64,000 nucleotides of DNA from Alphaproteobacteria bacterium (GTDB lineage: Bacteria; Pseudomonadota; Alphaproteobacteria; Caulobacterales; Caulobacteraceae): the NCBI GenBank assembly GCA_018821435.1, contig JAHJME010000027.1:152728-216727 (forward strand), written 5' to 3'. The translations under genes were made by a program, and so were the position numbers. The notes beneath the pieces were generated by a model, which was not told where the DNA came from, made no database searches, and saw nothing but the letters and a program-made list of their open reading frames with translations. Positions 25,929 through 35,133 of this stretch are shown piece after piece (the first letter of the stretch is position 1; the number at the start of each line of letters is the position of its first letter).

Positions 25929-27290
25929 ATGCCGCGCTCGCCCAGCTCTGACCGCGATCCCACGCCGGCCGACCGCCGCTGGGCGCTGATCGTCCTGGTG
26001 GCCATCTCGACGGTAGCCTTCATCGACCGTTCGATCCTCAACACGGTGGGGCAGGCGATCAAGGACGACCTGAAGGTCTCGGACCTTCAGCTGGGCCTGC
26101 TGGGCGGGGCGGCGTTCGCCGTCCTGTACGGCCTCCTGGCCATTCCGGTCGCGCGGCTGGCCGAGCATCGCAGCCGGGTGGCGATCATCAGCATCGCGGT
26201 CGCCGTCTGGTCGGCGATGACCGCGCTCAGCGGGTTCGCCAACTCGTTCACCCACCTGCTGCTGGCCCGGATCGGGGTCGGCGTGGGCGAGGCGGGCGCC
26301 GGAGCGCCGTCGCAGTCGCTGCTGTCGGACTACTATCCGCCGGAGAAGCGGGCTTCGGTGTTCAGCATCCTGGGCCTGGCCACGCCGCTGGGCATCATCA
26401 TCGGCGGCCTGGGCGGGGCGGTCGTGGCGCAGCAGTTCGGCTGGCGCGCGGCATTCCTGATCGTCGGCGCGCCGGGCCTGGTCATCGCGCTGATCGCCTG
26501 GCTGACCCTGAAGGAGCCGCCGCGAGGCTTCTCGGAAGGCCGCCGCGACCAGGGCGCGCCGCCGCCGTTGAGCGCGGTGCTGACGCGCCTCGGCGCCAGC
26601 CGCACCTTCCGCCACTTCCTGATCGCCGCCGTGATCATCAACTTCGTCGGCTTCAGCGGCATGAGCTTCCTGCACCCGTTCCTGGTGCGGACGTTCAACG
26701 TCGACTACACGACCGCCGCCTTCGCCTTCGTCATCGTCAACTCGATCTCGCTGGCCGGCGGCTACCTGGCGGGCGGCTTCATCACCGACCGCCTCGTGAA
26801 GCGCGACCTGCGCTGGTACGCCTGGGCGCCGGCGATCGGCATGGCGCTGGCGGCGCCGGCGTACATTGCCGGCTTCCTCCAGACCCAGTGGATCGCCGCC
26901 ATCCTGGTGCTGATCCTGCCGGGCCTGTTCTCGGGCGTCTATTTCGGCCCGACCTTCGCCGTGACCCACAATCTGGTCGAGCCGCGCATGCGGGCCTCGG
27001 CGACCGCGCTGCTTTCGGTGGTGATGAGCCTGGTCGGCATGACCACCGGCCCGGTCGTCACCGGCTGGCTCAGCGACCTGTTCGCGGCCCGGGCCTTCAC
27101 GCTCGGCGACTACGCCGCCTGCTCGGCGGACGGCGGTGCGGCGGACCTGACCGAGGCCTGCCGCGTGGCCTCGGCCGTCGGCATCCGCAACGCCCTGGTG
27201 GTGATCGTGACGCTGTTCTGGTGGGCCTCGCTGCACTACCTGCTGGCCGCCCGCAGCATCCGCGCCGAACTCCAGTCGAAGCCGGCATAG
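25929..27290 (+). CDS. MFS transporter (spinster-like)
   Basis: A 453-residue inner-membrane transporter with twelve predicted helices. The N-terminal part FIDRSILNTVGQAIKDDLKVSDLQLGLL is characteristic of the spinster-like/hexuronate-type MFS proteins found beside TonB receptors in Caulobacter and Sphingomonas relatives; GVGVGEAGAGAPSQSLLSDY is motif C-like. The gene begins on the base after the receptor stop, so it is translationally linked, and probably carries the same ligand across the inner membrane. Confidence 0.9.
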   Translation: MPRSPSSDRDPTPADRRWALIVLVAISTVAFIDRSILNTVGQAIKDDLKVSDLQLGLLGGAAFAVLYGLLAIPVARLAEHRSRVAIISIAVAVWSAMTALSGFANSFTHLLLARIGVGVGEAGAGAPSQSLLSDYYPPEKRASVFSILGLATPLGIIIGGLGGAVVAQQFGWRAAFLIVGAPGLVIALIAWLTLKEPPRGFSEGRRDQGAPPPLSAVLTRLGASRTFRHFLIAAVIINFVGFSGMSFLHPFLVRTFNVDYTTAAFAFVIVNSISLAGGYLAGGFITDRLVKRDLRWYAWAPAIGMALAAPAYIAGFLQTQWIAAILVLILPGLFSGVYFGPTFAVTHNLVEPRMRASATALLSVVMSLVGMTTGPVVTGWLSDLFAARAFTLGDYAACSADGGAADLTEACRVASAVGIRNALVVIVTLFWWASLHYLLAARSIRAELQSKPA

Positions 27291-27298
27291 GGCCTCAT

Positions 27299-27314
27299 CC
27301 CCGCGCAGGCGGGG
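27299..27314. repeat. short hairpin of the CCCCGC...GCGGGG type
   Basis: CCCCGC-GCAG-GCGGGG inside CCTCATCCCCGCG, between convergent genes. The sequence is like palindromic extragenic elements common in this bacterial group and may terminate both transcripts. Confidence 0.5.
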
Positions 27315-27337
27315 ACCCCGGCTTGCCCGGACCGCGC

Positions 27338-28027
27338 CTAGGCGGTCACGTGTTGCCGGCCACGGTTCACCCGCAGGGCGCCGCCGAGCACGGCGAAGCC
27401 GGACATCATCAGCGCCCAGGTGGCGGGCTCCGGCACGGCCGAGATCACACCGCCCGAGGCCGATGTGACCGTCATCTCAAAATAGACGCCCCGGTCGTTG
27501 AGTGTCCCGAGCACGATCAGGTACGTCGGAGACTGCAATGGAGACGACAGCGCGTAGGATTGTCCGAACGTCGCGGGCAGTCCCGAGCCGACGCCGGCGG
27601 CGCCGGCCAGGATGTTGAGCTCGCCCACGCCGCTCGCCTGGTACACAACCGAATTGGCTACATCGAGTTGACCGCCGCTGGAGAAGATCTGCGAACGCGA
27701 TTGCACGATGTTGTCGATGAAGCTCTCGGTATAGCCGTTGATGGTGATGAACGCCGTCACCGGGGCGGATGCGCCGCTGATGGATCCGCCCTCGATGGTC
27801 TGGCCGTCCGGGCCATCGACGATCCCCGAGCCTAGGTCTGTGTCCGTCACGAATCTGACCGTGAACGCTTCACCGCCGGAGAGGCCGCCGAACAGGCCGC
27901 CGTCGACCGCGAGCGCGACCGTACCCGTGTAAAGCTGCTCGTAAACGAGGGCGCTCGCGCTTCCCACGGCTCCCAGCGCGATGGACGCCGCCAGGGCGCT
28001 GGCGCCCAGAAGGTGCTTGATATTCAT
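27338..28027 (-). CDS. PEP-CTERM sorting domain protein
   Basis: A 229-residue exported protein. The start at 28027 gives the signal peptide MNIKHLLGASALAASIALG with cleavage near ASA (residues 24-27). The body is Gly/Ser-rich with beta-strand periodicity and few charges. The sorting signal VPEPATWALMMSGFAVLGG precedes a basic end (VNRGRQ). Exosortase processing and surface release are expected for the class. It is one of four such genes in the window and is not homologous along the body to the others as far as I can see. Confidence 0.87.
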   Translation of the reverse strand: MNIKHLLGASALAASIALGAVGSASALVYEQLYTGTVALAVDGGLFGGLSGGEAFTVRFVTDTDLGSGIVDGPDGQTIEGGSISGASAPVTAFITINGYTESFIDNIVQSRSQIFSSGGQLDVANSVVYQASGVGELNILAGAAGVGSGLPATFGQSYALSSPLQSPTYLIVLGTLNDRGVYFEMTVTSASGGVISAVPEPATWALMMSGFAVLGGALRVNRGRQHVTA

Positions 28028-28211
28028 TTGCCCAACCCGAGTTTTTACGCTTCGACGCCTCGGATCACGGCGGCTTCGGACGGTCAATGAGGCGGCCGGC
28101 GCGGATCAACCTGCAAGGGATTTTCCGATGCAGTTTGAGACGGCAGGTCGAATCCCGGTCGCGTCGGCGTTGCGCCAATAACGGACTTAGGTCATCGCGC
28201 CCGGGCGCTTC

Positions 28212-28814
28212 CTAGACCCGCCGGTACTCCATCTTCGAGCCGTCCTCGAGCTTGCCCTGCAGCGCCAGCCAGTTGCCCGAGGCGTCGTAATAGTCGTCGA
28301 TCTCGGCTTCGCCGCGCACCTGCCAGTGGCCGGTCTTCACCTTTGTGCAGGTCACCTTCAGCAGCTTGCCTTCCTGCTGGTTGAACAGCGGCTTGCCGAA
28401 GCTGGCCTGGTTCCAGTGGCTGAAAGGCACGGTGTCGGCCGGCGCGCGGATGGCGCCCTTCGGACCGGTGATCTGTACGAAGCCCGGCATGGCCTTGGCC
28501 GAGACCTTCTGGATCTTGCCGTTGCCGTTGGTGTTTGCCTCGATGCTGGACCATTTGCCGCCGGCCCAGCGCTCGGTGGCGTTGTGCTTGTACTTGTAGA
28601 CCGGGACCGGGCCGACCTTCACCACCATGTCGACGTCGGTGACGACCGTGCGGTTGTCGTCGTCGCCGGTGAAGCTCATCTGGTGTTCGCCCACCTTGGT
28701 CCCGTTGCGGAAGACCTGGAACGCCAGGCGGTTGGGCGCCGCCAGCGCGGTTCCGGGGATCAGCAGGCCCACGCCCGCCACGATCAGCTCGCGCCGTCCA
28801 AGTCCAAGGCTCAT
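28212..28814 (-). CDS. DUF6134-like exported protein
   Basis: A 200-residue protein. The start at 28814 is set by GAGG nine bases before it. The N-terminus MSLGLGRRELIVAGVGLLIPG is a Tat-like signal (GRREL) with cleavage near ALA. The mature domain NRLAFQVFRNGTKVGEHQMSF and VYKYKHNATERWAGGKW match the pattern I associate with DUF6134, a family of unknown role in which a stretch of beta-strands may bind a lipid or polymer. It lies downstream of a transglutaminase and a 48-residue protein on the same strand. Confidence 0.72.
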   Translation of the reverse strand: MSLGLGRRELIVAGVGLLIPGTALAAPNRLAFQVFRNGTKVGEHQMSFTGDDDNRTVVTDVDMVVKVGPVPVYKYKHNATERWAGGKWSSIEANTNGNGKIQKVSAKAMPGFVQITGPKGAIRAPADTVPFSHWNQASFGKPLFNQQEGKLLKVTCTKVKTGHWQVRGEAEIDDYYDASGNWLALQGKLEDGSKMEYRRV

Positions 28815-28867
28815 GTCAAACGTCCTCAAGCGCCCCACGCGCCAGCCTGGCGGGCTATACGGGCGGA

Positions 28868-29014
28868 TCAGTGTCCCGGACGCGGCTTATAGCTGCGAGG
28901 CTCGCGGACGGGCAGGGGCTTTTCGGCGGCCTTCTGGCCGTGCTGCGGCGTCGCGCAGACCTTCATGAACGGATAGGCCAGCGCCTGACCTTGCTGCTGC
29001 AAGCCGCGGGTCAT
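28868..29014 (-). CDS. 48-residue small protein
   Basis: A small gene, easily missed because of its size. GGGAGGA sits on the minus strand seven bases before the ATG at 29014, one of the best ribosome sites in the window. The product is basic and Gln/Pro-rich (MTRGLQQQGQALAYPFMKVC at the start, PVREPRSYKPRPGH at the end) with a single Cys at 20 and no signal or membrane segment. It lies 36 bp after the transglutaminase stop and 53 bp before the DUF6134-like start, so the three probably share a transcript. I do not recognise it. Confidence 0.6.
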   Translation of the reverse strand: MTRGLQQQGQALAYPFMKVCATPQHGQKAAEKPLPVREPRSYKPRPGH

Positions 29015-29050
29015 GGGCGTGTCCTCCCTGTCGTCTGCGTCACTCATGAC

Positions 29051-29929
29051 TCACGCGGCGGCCTGAAGCGAGCCGACCGGCCGCACATCCACGTGAACGC
29101 TGAGGTTGGTCGCGCCCGGGTCGCCGTAGATCGAGCCGCTGATCGGTGCGGCTTCCTGCGGCGTCCGCGCCATGGCCACCGGGATCAGGTCGCCGCTCTC
29201 GGCGAGGGCGTTGGTGGGATCGAACTCGGTCCAGCCCAGGTCGGGCAGGAACACCTCGCACCAGGCGTGGGTCGCGCCCGCGCCGCGCATGGCGCTGTGG
29301 GCGGGTGAATAGAGATAGCCGGTGACGAACCGCGCCGCGTAGCCCAGCCGCCGCAGCGCCTCCACCATGAGCCAGGCGAAGTCGCGGCAGGTGCCGGCGC
29401 CCAGCTTCACCGTGTGCGACGGCTCCTGCGCCGCCCCCAGGTCGCGGCCCTGGTATTCGAAGGTGTCGTGGATCGTCTGGTTCAGCCGTAGCAGGAACTC
29501 CAGCGCCGGCTCGTGCGCCCCGCCGATGTGGTTGCGCAGCCACTTCAGCAGGTCGCCGTCGGCGTCCGCGGTAGCCGGCTCAAGGAACGGCGCCAGCACC
29601 GCCCGGTCGACGGGCGTGTACACGATCGGCGTCGCCGTCTGCGGGTCCTCGATCTCCAGGTCCGCCAGGTCGGCCGGATAGCGCTCGATCACCAGTTCGC
29701 TGGTGATGGACAGGGTGGTCGACGGGCCCTGGGGCGTGAAGCAGCACACCGAATTGCCCAGCGCGTCGTAGATCCAGCGCGTCTCGCCCCGCGGCGACAG
29801 GGTCATGACGGCATCGACCACCCGGATCGCGTGGGTGTCCCGGGGCCGCAGCAGCAGTCGGTGGGTCGCGAACGAGACGGGGCGCTCGTAGGTGTAGAAG
29901 GTCTCGTGGCGGATACTCAGGCGGGTCAT
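29051..29929 (-). CDS. transglutaminase-like cysteine protease-fold protein
   Basis: A 292-residue protein of the bacterial transglutaminase-like group with an N-terminal beta-domain (MTRLSIRHETFYTYERPVSF) and a papain-like core. The catalytic triad reads C181 (GAGTCRDFAWL), H221 (GATHAWCEVF) and D237 (GWTEFDPTN). Members usually act as peptidases or amide hydrolases rather than cross-linkers. The start at 29929 is the first ATG giving the family N-terminus. It is transcribed divergently from the flavoprotein gene over a 59-bp gap. Confidence 0.9.
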   Translation of the reverse strand: MTRLSIRHETFYTYERPVSFATHRLLLRPRDTHAIRVVDAVMTLSPRGETRWIYDALGNSVCCFTPQGPSTTLSITSELVIERYPADLADLEIEDPQTATPIVYTPVDRAVLAPFLEPATADADGDLLKWLRNHIGGAHEPALEFLLRLNQTIHDTFEYQGRDLGAAQEPSHTVKLGAGTCRDFAWLMVEALRRLGYAARFVTGYLYSPAHSAMRGAGATHAWCEVFLPDLGWTEFDPTNALAESGDLIPVAMARTPQEAAPISGSIYGDPGATNLSVHVDVRPVGSLQAAA

Positions 29930-29988
29930 GCGGGCGGAACAACCCGGAGCGGTTGCGGTTCCGCCCATCCCCGTGCCAATCCAACGGC

Positions 29989-31584
29989 ATGACGACGGAC
30001 GTGATCATCATCGGCGGCGGCCACAACGGGCTAACCTGCGCCGCCTACCTCGCCGCCACCGGCCTCAAGGTCACCGTGCTGGAGCGCCGGAGCGTGCTGG
30101 GCGGGGCGGCCGTGACCGAGGAATTCCACCCCGGCTTCCGCAACTCCGTGGCCAGCTACACGGTCTCGCTGCTGAACCCCAAGGTGATCGCCGACCTGGA
30201 GCTGCCCCGCCACGGCCTGAAGGTGGTCGAGCGGAAGATGGCCAACTTCCTGCCCCTGGACGGCGACCACTTCTTCGTCGGCGAGGGCCGCACCCAGTCC
30301 GAGACCGCCCGCTTCTCGCAAAAGGACGCCGAGCGGCTGCCCGCCTACTGGAACCGCCTGGACGCCATCGCCGACGTGCTGCGCGACCTGGTGATCCAGA
30401 CGCCGCCGAACCTGGTCGAAGGCGGGCTCAAAGAGGCGATCCCCGAGCTGATCAAGAGCGCCGTCATCGGCCGTAAGCTCGCGCGCCTGGACATGACCGC
30501 CAAGCGCGACCTGCTGGCGCTGTTCTCCCAGTCGGCCGGCGAGTGGCTGGACGGCTGGTTCGAGAGCGACCCGATCAAGGCCGCCTACGGCTTCGACGGG
30601 GTCGTGGGCAACTACGCCAGCCCCTACACGCCCGGCTCGGCCTACGTCCTGCTGCACCACGTGTTCGGCGAGGTGAACGGCAAGAAGGGCGCCTGGGGCC
30701 ACGCCATCGGCGGCATGGGCGCGATCAGCCAGGCCATGGCGGCCTGCTGCCGCGAGCGCGGCGTCGAGCTGCGGACGGACGTCACCGTGTCGGAGGTGCT
30801 GACCGAGAAGGGCCGCGCCACCGGCGTCGTCACCGCGACCGGCGAGGTGCTGAAGGCCCGCGCCGTGGTCTCCAACCTGCACCCGCAACTGCTGTTCCAG
30901 ACACTGGTCGATCCGGGCGTCCAGCCCGCCGACTTCGTGGAGCGGATCGCCCGCTACCGCTCCGGCTCGGCCACCTTCCGGATGAACGTGGCGCTCAGCG
31001 AGTTGCCCAGCTTCACGGTCGCGCCCGGACCCGGCGACCACATGACCGGCGGCATCATCATCGCGCCCACCATGGCCTATATGGAGCGCGCCTACGACGA
31101 CTGCCGCGCCCATGGCTGGTCGAAGGCGCCCATCGTCGAGGTGCTGATCCCGTCGACCCTGGACGACAGCCTGGCCCCCGCCGGCCAGCACGTCGCCAGC
31201 CTGTTCTGCCAGCACGTGGCCCCGGAGCTGTCCGGCGGCCGCGCCTGGGACGACCACCGCGACGAGGTCGCCGACCTGATGATCGCCACGGTCGAGCAGC
31301 ACGCCCCCGGCTTCGCGAAATCCGTCATCGGCCGCCAGGTGCTCAGCCCCCTCGACCTGGAGCGCACCTTCGGCCTGGTCAACGGCGACATCATGCACGG
31401 CCGCCTCAGCCTGGATCAGCTGTTCAGCGCCCGCCCGGTCCTGGGCGCCGGCGACTACCGCACCCCGGTGAAGGGCCTCTACCAGTGCGGGGCGGGCACG
31501 CACCCCGGCGGCGGCGTCACCGGCGCGCCCGGCCACAACGCCGCGGCCGAGATCCTCAAGGACGTCCGGCGCCGTCGGGTTTAG
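29989..31584 (+). CDS. FAD-dependent oxidoreductase, phytoene dehydrogenase-like
   Basis: A 531-residue flavoprotein. The N-terminal dinucleotide fold is VIIIGGGHNGLTCAAYLA (about 5-22) followed by VTVLERRSVLGGAAVTEE. The C-terminal FAD-binding segment is YQCGAGTHPGGGVTGAPGHN. This is the pattern of CrtI-like amine oxidase/desaturase proteins such as the PYROXD2 group. No carotenoid synthesis genes are adjacent, so a retinoid, lipid or amine substrate is open. The ATG at 29989 is used because it starts the fold at once. Confidence 0.87.
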   Translation: MTTDVIIIGGGHNGLTCAAYLAATGLKVTVLERRSVLGGAAVTEEFHPGFRNSVASYTVSLLNPKVIADLELPRHGLKVVERKMANFLPLDGDHFFVGEGRTQSETARFSQKDAERLPAYWNRLDAIADVLRDLVIQTPPNLVEGGLKEAIPELIKSAVIGRKLARLDMTAKRDLLALFSQSAGEWLDGWFESDPIKAAYGFDGVVGNYASPYTPGSAYVLLHHVFGEVNGKKGAWGHAIGGMGAISQAMAACCRERGVELRTDVTVSEVLTEKGRATGVVTATGEVLKARAVVSNLHPQLLFQTLVDPGVQPADFVERIARYRSGSATFRMNVALSELPSFTVAPGPGDHMTGGIIIAPTMAYMERAYDDCRAHGWSKAPIVEVLIPSTLDDSLAPAGQHVASLFCQHVAPELSGGRAWDDHRDEVADLMIATVEQHAPGFAKSVIGRQVLSPLDLERTFGLVNGDIMHGRLSLDQLFSARPVLGAGDYRTPVKGLYQCGAGTHPGGGVTGAPGHNAAAEILKDVRRRRV

Positions 31585-31631
31585 CGCCGGCCCTTGCGCC
31601 GGAGACCCATGCCCCGGCAAATGGGCCGCAC

Positions 31632-32309
31632 ATGGATCTGCTGCGTTTCTTCCGGTCGCTCGAAGAGTTCCTCTACGAGGTGATGACCTGGCTGCTGCTC
31701 TATCCGAGCACCCTGTGGCGCGTCGTCCGTCATCCCGCCCGCATGGTCATCCAGACCGAGGCCGAGCTCAATGCGCGCGAGGACGACCAGTTCATCGACC
31801 TGGTGAGCCCGCCGCTGTTTCTGATCCTGTCCCTGCTGCTGGCGCATGCGCTGGAGCTGGGGATGCACGCCAATACGGCGGCGGCGGCGACCACGGATCT
31901 GGGCAAAGCGATCATGGCGTCGGACAACAACCTGCTGATCTTCCGGACCATAATCTTCAGCCTGTTCCCGCTGCTGATGGCCCAGGGCCTGCTGCGGCGC
32001 CAGGGCAAGCCGCTGAACCGCAAGGTGCTGCGGCGGCCGTTCTACCTGCAGTGCTACTACGCCACGCCGTTGGCGCTGTTCACCTCGGCAGGCGTCAGCC
32101 TGCGGCACTCTCCGCTCGTCGCGGTCCAGGTGGCGGCGGGCGGCCTGATCATCGCGGGGCTGATCTGGTATCTCGCGGCGGAGACGAACTGGTTCCGCAC
32201 CCAACTGGCGATCGGCGGCCTCCGGGCGTTCGGCCTGGCGCTGAAGTTTTTCGCCATCGGTGTCGTGCTGAGCGTGCTGATCGCCTTGGCGATCTTCGGG
32301 CTGGGTTAG
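31632..32309 (+). CDS. multi-pass membrane protein, Yip1-like layout
   Basis: A 225-residue inner-membrane protein. After a cytosolic N-terminus with MDLLRFFRSLEEFLYEVM and an acidic stretch (QTEAELNAREDDQFIDL) there are about five hydrophobic segments. The order resembles Yip1-type or permease-like proteins of unknown function. Its last codons overlap the convergent membrane protein gene through TTAG at 32306-32309. It follows the flavoprotein gene by 47 bp on the same strand. Confidence 0.68.
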   Translation: MDLLRFFRSLEEFLYEVMTWLLLYPSTLWRVVRHPARMVIQTEAELNAREDDQFIDLVSPPLFLILSLLLAHALELGMHANTAAAATTDLGKAIMASDNNLLIFRTIIFSLFPLLMAQGLLRRQGKPLNRKVLRRPFYLQCYYATPLALFTSAGVSLRHSPLVAVQVAAGGLIIAGLIWYLAAETNWFRTQLAIGGLRAFGLALKFFAIGVVLSVLIALAIFGLG

Positions 32310-33427
32310 CGCACCCGCCAGCGGGCGGCGACGAACGCGCGCAGGTCGCGATAGGCTACCATCTCCATCTCGCGCAGGGCGGCCAGTTTCTCGGCCAGGT
32401 CGCCCCGGTCGAACCGCGTCCGCGCCGCCGACACCGCCGCGAAATAGGCCGCGTACCGCCCCGCGTCTCCGGCCAGCAGCCGGTCGTCGTTCACCACCCG
32501 CAGCGCCAGCGTCGCGACGATCGCCCCGATGGTCACGGCCAGGGCCAGTTGCACGTCGGTGTCGGCCACGGTCTTGCCGGTCGCCAGCAGCACGCCGGCG
32601 ATCACCGCCGTCATCGCCGCGGCGGCCAGCAGCGCCTTGCCCAAGCCCCGCACCACCGCCGCCCGCCGGCCCGGCGCGCCCAGCGACGCGCTCAGCTTGC
32701 GCTGCACATAGTCCACCTGGCCGTCCAGCCGCTGGCCGCGAAGCAGCGACAGCAGCAGGTCCATCTCCGGCGACGGCTCGGGCGCCGGCGGCGGCTTGGA
32801 CCATGCGGGCAGCACCCAGGTCTCGTCGTCGCTGGGCGGTTCCGCCAGCTTCGGCACCTGGCCCGGCAGGTCCTCGGGCTTGGGCAGGTAGGACAGCAGC
32901 CGCCCTCGCACCACCTTCCACTCGCCCAGCGCCGCGTCGTTGGCCATGGCCCGCGCCACCAGGTTCAGGTTGTTCGCCACCGCCTGGAAATAGAGGCCCC
33001 GCACCCGCTCGGCGCCGAAACGCTGTCCCAGCCAGCGCGCCTTCACCCGCGCGCCGAACTCGTGGAACGCCATCAGCCCCAGGCCCGCCAGGGTCAGGGC
33101 GGCGGCGACCATCTCCATGTAGCGCTCGGCGCCGATGGCCAGGGGCGCCAGCAGCGCCAGCACCAACCCCAGCGTCGCGAGCCCCACCGACACCAGGCCG
33201 AAGCGCCGGTCGCGCCGCCCATGCCGGGTGGCGGGCGGGTCGTACTTGGCGAACAGCGCCCGCAGCTCGGGCCAGTCCAGCACCCGCAGGCCCGCCGGAT
33301 GCTTGGCCCCCAGCGCCGTCCGCGCCTCCTTGGTCTGCAGCACGTCGTCGTTGGTCCAGTCGGCCAGCGCGTCCTGGAACAGGCCGTGCCGGTCGTCGGG
33401 CTCCGGGGCGGGGTGAACGGGAGTCAT
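32306..33427 (-). CDS. membrane protein with two helix pairs (SLATT-like layout)
   Basis: A 373-residue protein. Two hydrophobic pairs, about residues 76-100/106-122 and 262-284/290-308, each precede a soluble helical block (WLGQRFGAERVRGLYFQAVA after the first; a Glu/Arg-rich end after the second). A Pro/Glu linker (about 205-222) separates them. The helix pair followed by an amphipathic block recalls the SLATT/DUF4231 class linked to pore formation in conflict systems, but the match is only by layout, and no nucleotide-sensing partner gene lies nearby. A plain structural membrane protein is just as possible. Confidence 0.6.
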   Translation of the reverse strand: MTPVHPAPEPDDRHGLFQDALADWTNDDVLQTKEARTALGAKHPAGLRVLDWPELRALFAKYDPPATRHGRRDRRFGLVSVGLATLGLVLALLAPLAIGAERYMEMVAAALTLAGLGLMAFHEFGARVKARWLGQRFGAERVRGLYFQAVANNLNLVARAMANDAALGEWKVVRGRLLSYLPKPEDLPGQVPKLAEPPSDDETWVLPAWSKPPPAPEPSPEMDLLLSLLRGQRLDGQVDYVQRKLSASLGAPGRRAAVVRGLGKALLAAAAMTAVIAGVLLATGKTVADTDVQLALAVTIGAIVATLALRVVNDDRLLAGDAGRYAAYFAAVSAARTRFDRGDLAEKLAALREMEMVAYRDLRAFVAARWRVR

Positions 33428-33491
33428 TGGGGCCTCACAGATCGTCCACGCTGGGGAGCTGGACCATAGCCACTCCCGTTCGTCCCATCCG

Positions 33492-35024
33492 CTACCAGCT
33501 CAGATCCGAGAGCAGACCGGCGTAGACCTCGATGCCGCCCCACAGCGAGCCCAGGGTCAGGTTCTCGTTCGCGGCGTGCTGGTTGTCGTCGTAGTTGGCG
33601 ATGCTGACGCCGACCATCGGCGCCTGCAGGGTGTTGACGATCTCGGCCATGCCCGAGCTGGCGCCGACCAGCGGCACCTTCAGCACCGGCTCGCCGCGCG
33701 TGCGCTGGATAGAGGCCGCCACCGCCGCGGCCGCCGGGCCGTCCATCGGCGTCTTGCTGGCGATGCTGTCGCCCTCGTCCCAGTTCAGCCGCACGACCTT
33801 CGGATTGGCCAGGCGCGTCGCCAGATCGGGGGTGTCGCGGACGATCTTCCAGCCCTGGGCGGTCAGATAGTCCTCGACCTTCTGGTGCACCCGCGCCGGC
33901 GTCATCCCCGGCGCCAGCCGCACGTCGAACGAGGCCTCGGCCTCGGTGGCGATGGCGTTGGCGGCGTCGGGGCCGGTGTCGCCGCCGTGGATCGCGCGCA
34001 CGTTCAGGGTTGGCGCCAGATAGCCGTCGGCCAGGCGCGGCCCGCCGATGTTGCGGCCCAGGCCCATCGCCGTCTTCAGCTCGCCCTCGATCGGGGGCAG
34101 GGCGGCCAGGGCGGCCTTGTCGGCCTCGCTCACCGGCGTCACGTCGTCGGCGAAGCCGGGGATCAGGATCTTTCCGTCGTCGGTGCGCAGGCTCATCACC
34201 AGGCTGGCGATCATCACCGTTGGGCTGGGCGCCCAGCTGCCGTAGTGCCCGTCGTGCAGCGGCTTCAGCGGGCCATAGACCGTGGTCTTGAACCCGGTGA
34301 TCCCACGGTTGCCGAAGTTGATCTGCTGGCGGCCCGACTGGTGCATCGGCCCGTCGCCCATGATCAGCAGGTCGCCCTTCAGCGTCTCCTTGTGTTTCTT
34401 CACCAGCGCGGCGAAGTGCGGCGAGCCCTGCTCCTCCTCGCCCTCCCACAGGATCTTGATGTTGACCGTTGGCTTGCGGCCCACCGCCTTCAGCGCGTCC
34501 AGCGCGCTCAGCATCGCCTGGACCGAGCCCTTGTCGTCGCCGGCCGAGCGCGCATAGAGCCGCCAGCTCGGGTCCAGCGGGGTGGTCGCGCCCTGCCAGT
34601 CGACCGGCGTCGCCTCGGGCAGGGCCGTGCGCATCGACGGCGTGAACGGCGGGGTCACCCAGCCCTTCTGGCCGATCGGCTGGCCGTCATAGTGGGCGTA
34701 GAACACCACGGTGCGCTTGGCGCCCGGCGTTTTCAGCTCGCCGAACACCGACGGCGGCGTGCCTGGCTCGGCGGTCAGCAGCTGGGTGGTGAACCCGCGC
34801 GCCTTCAACAGGTCCTGCAGATAGGCCGCGTTCTTCTCGACGTCGGACACCGTGGTCGCCACGTTGGGCATCGACAGCAGCTTCACGAAGTCGGTGACGA
34901 TCGCCTTCTCGTTCGCTTGTCGCCAGGCCCGCACCTGCGCCGCCGGCGACGCCGCCTGGGCCGCGCCCGCCATCAGCGCCAGCGCCACGCACGCGCCGCT
35001 TAAGAGTCCCCGATACGCCATCAC
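33492..35024 (-). CDS. secreted M20 family dipeptidase/carboxypeptidase
   Basis: A 510-residue metallopeptidase with a signal peptide (cleavage near AQAA, residue ~25). The zinc-binding set is visible: FYAHYDGQP (His ligand and catalytic Asp helper), ARSAGDDKGSV (bridging Asp), LWEGEEEQGSP (catalytic Glu pair) and a late His in DNQHAANENLTLG. The large insert between them is the dimerisation domain. It probably trims exported or imported peptides in the periplasm. It follows an S41 peptidase on the same strand after 109 bp. Confidence 0.9.
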   Translation of the reverse strand: MMAYRGLLSGACVALALMAGAAQAASPAAQVRAWRQANEKAIVTDFVKLLSMPNVATTVSDVEKNAAYLQDLLKARGFTTQLLTAEPGTPPSVFGELKTPGAKRTVVFYAHYDGQPIGQKGWVTPPFTPSMRTALPEATPVDWQGATTPLDPSWRLYARSAGDDKGSVQAMLSALDALKAVGRKPTVNIKILWEGEEEQGSPHFAALVKKHKETLKGDLLIMGDGPMHQSGRQQINFGNRGITGFKTTVYGPLKPLHDGHYGSWAPSPTVMIASLVMSLRTDDGKILIPGFADDVTPVSEADKAALAALPPIEGELKTAMGLGRNIGGPRLADGYLAPTLNVRAIHGGDTGPDAANAIATEAEASFDVRLAPGMTPARVHQKVEDYLTAQGWKIVRDTPDLATRLANPKVVRLNWDEGDSIASKTPMDGPAAAAVAASIQRTRGEPVLKVPLVGASSGMAEIVNTLQAPMVGVSIANYDDNQHAANENLTLGSLWGGIEVYAGLLSDLSW

Positions 35025-35133
35025 GCACTCCCATGTCCTGGCGCCGACTGTAGCGCGTCGAACGCCGCGCGGGAGAGCCCAGTGTCGTGCGGCGGCGCAA
35101 TCCCCGCCGGCGCCCGAAGTTTGGTCTGGTCGG

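Noticed and set aside
23634..27236. A 1200-codon open frame on the minus strand
   Set aside because: It lies antisense to the TonB receptor and MFS genes, which have signal peptide, plug and transporter motifs. Its product is a His/Gly/Arg-rich shadow with no domain.
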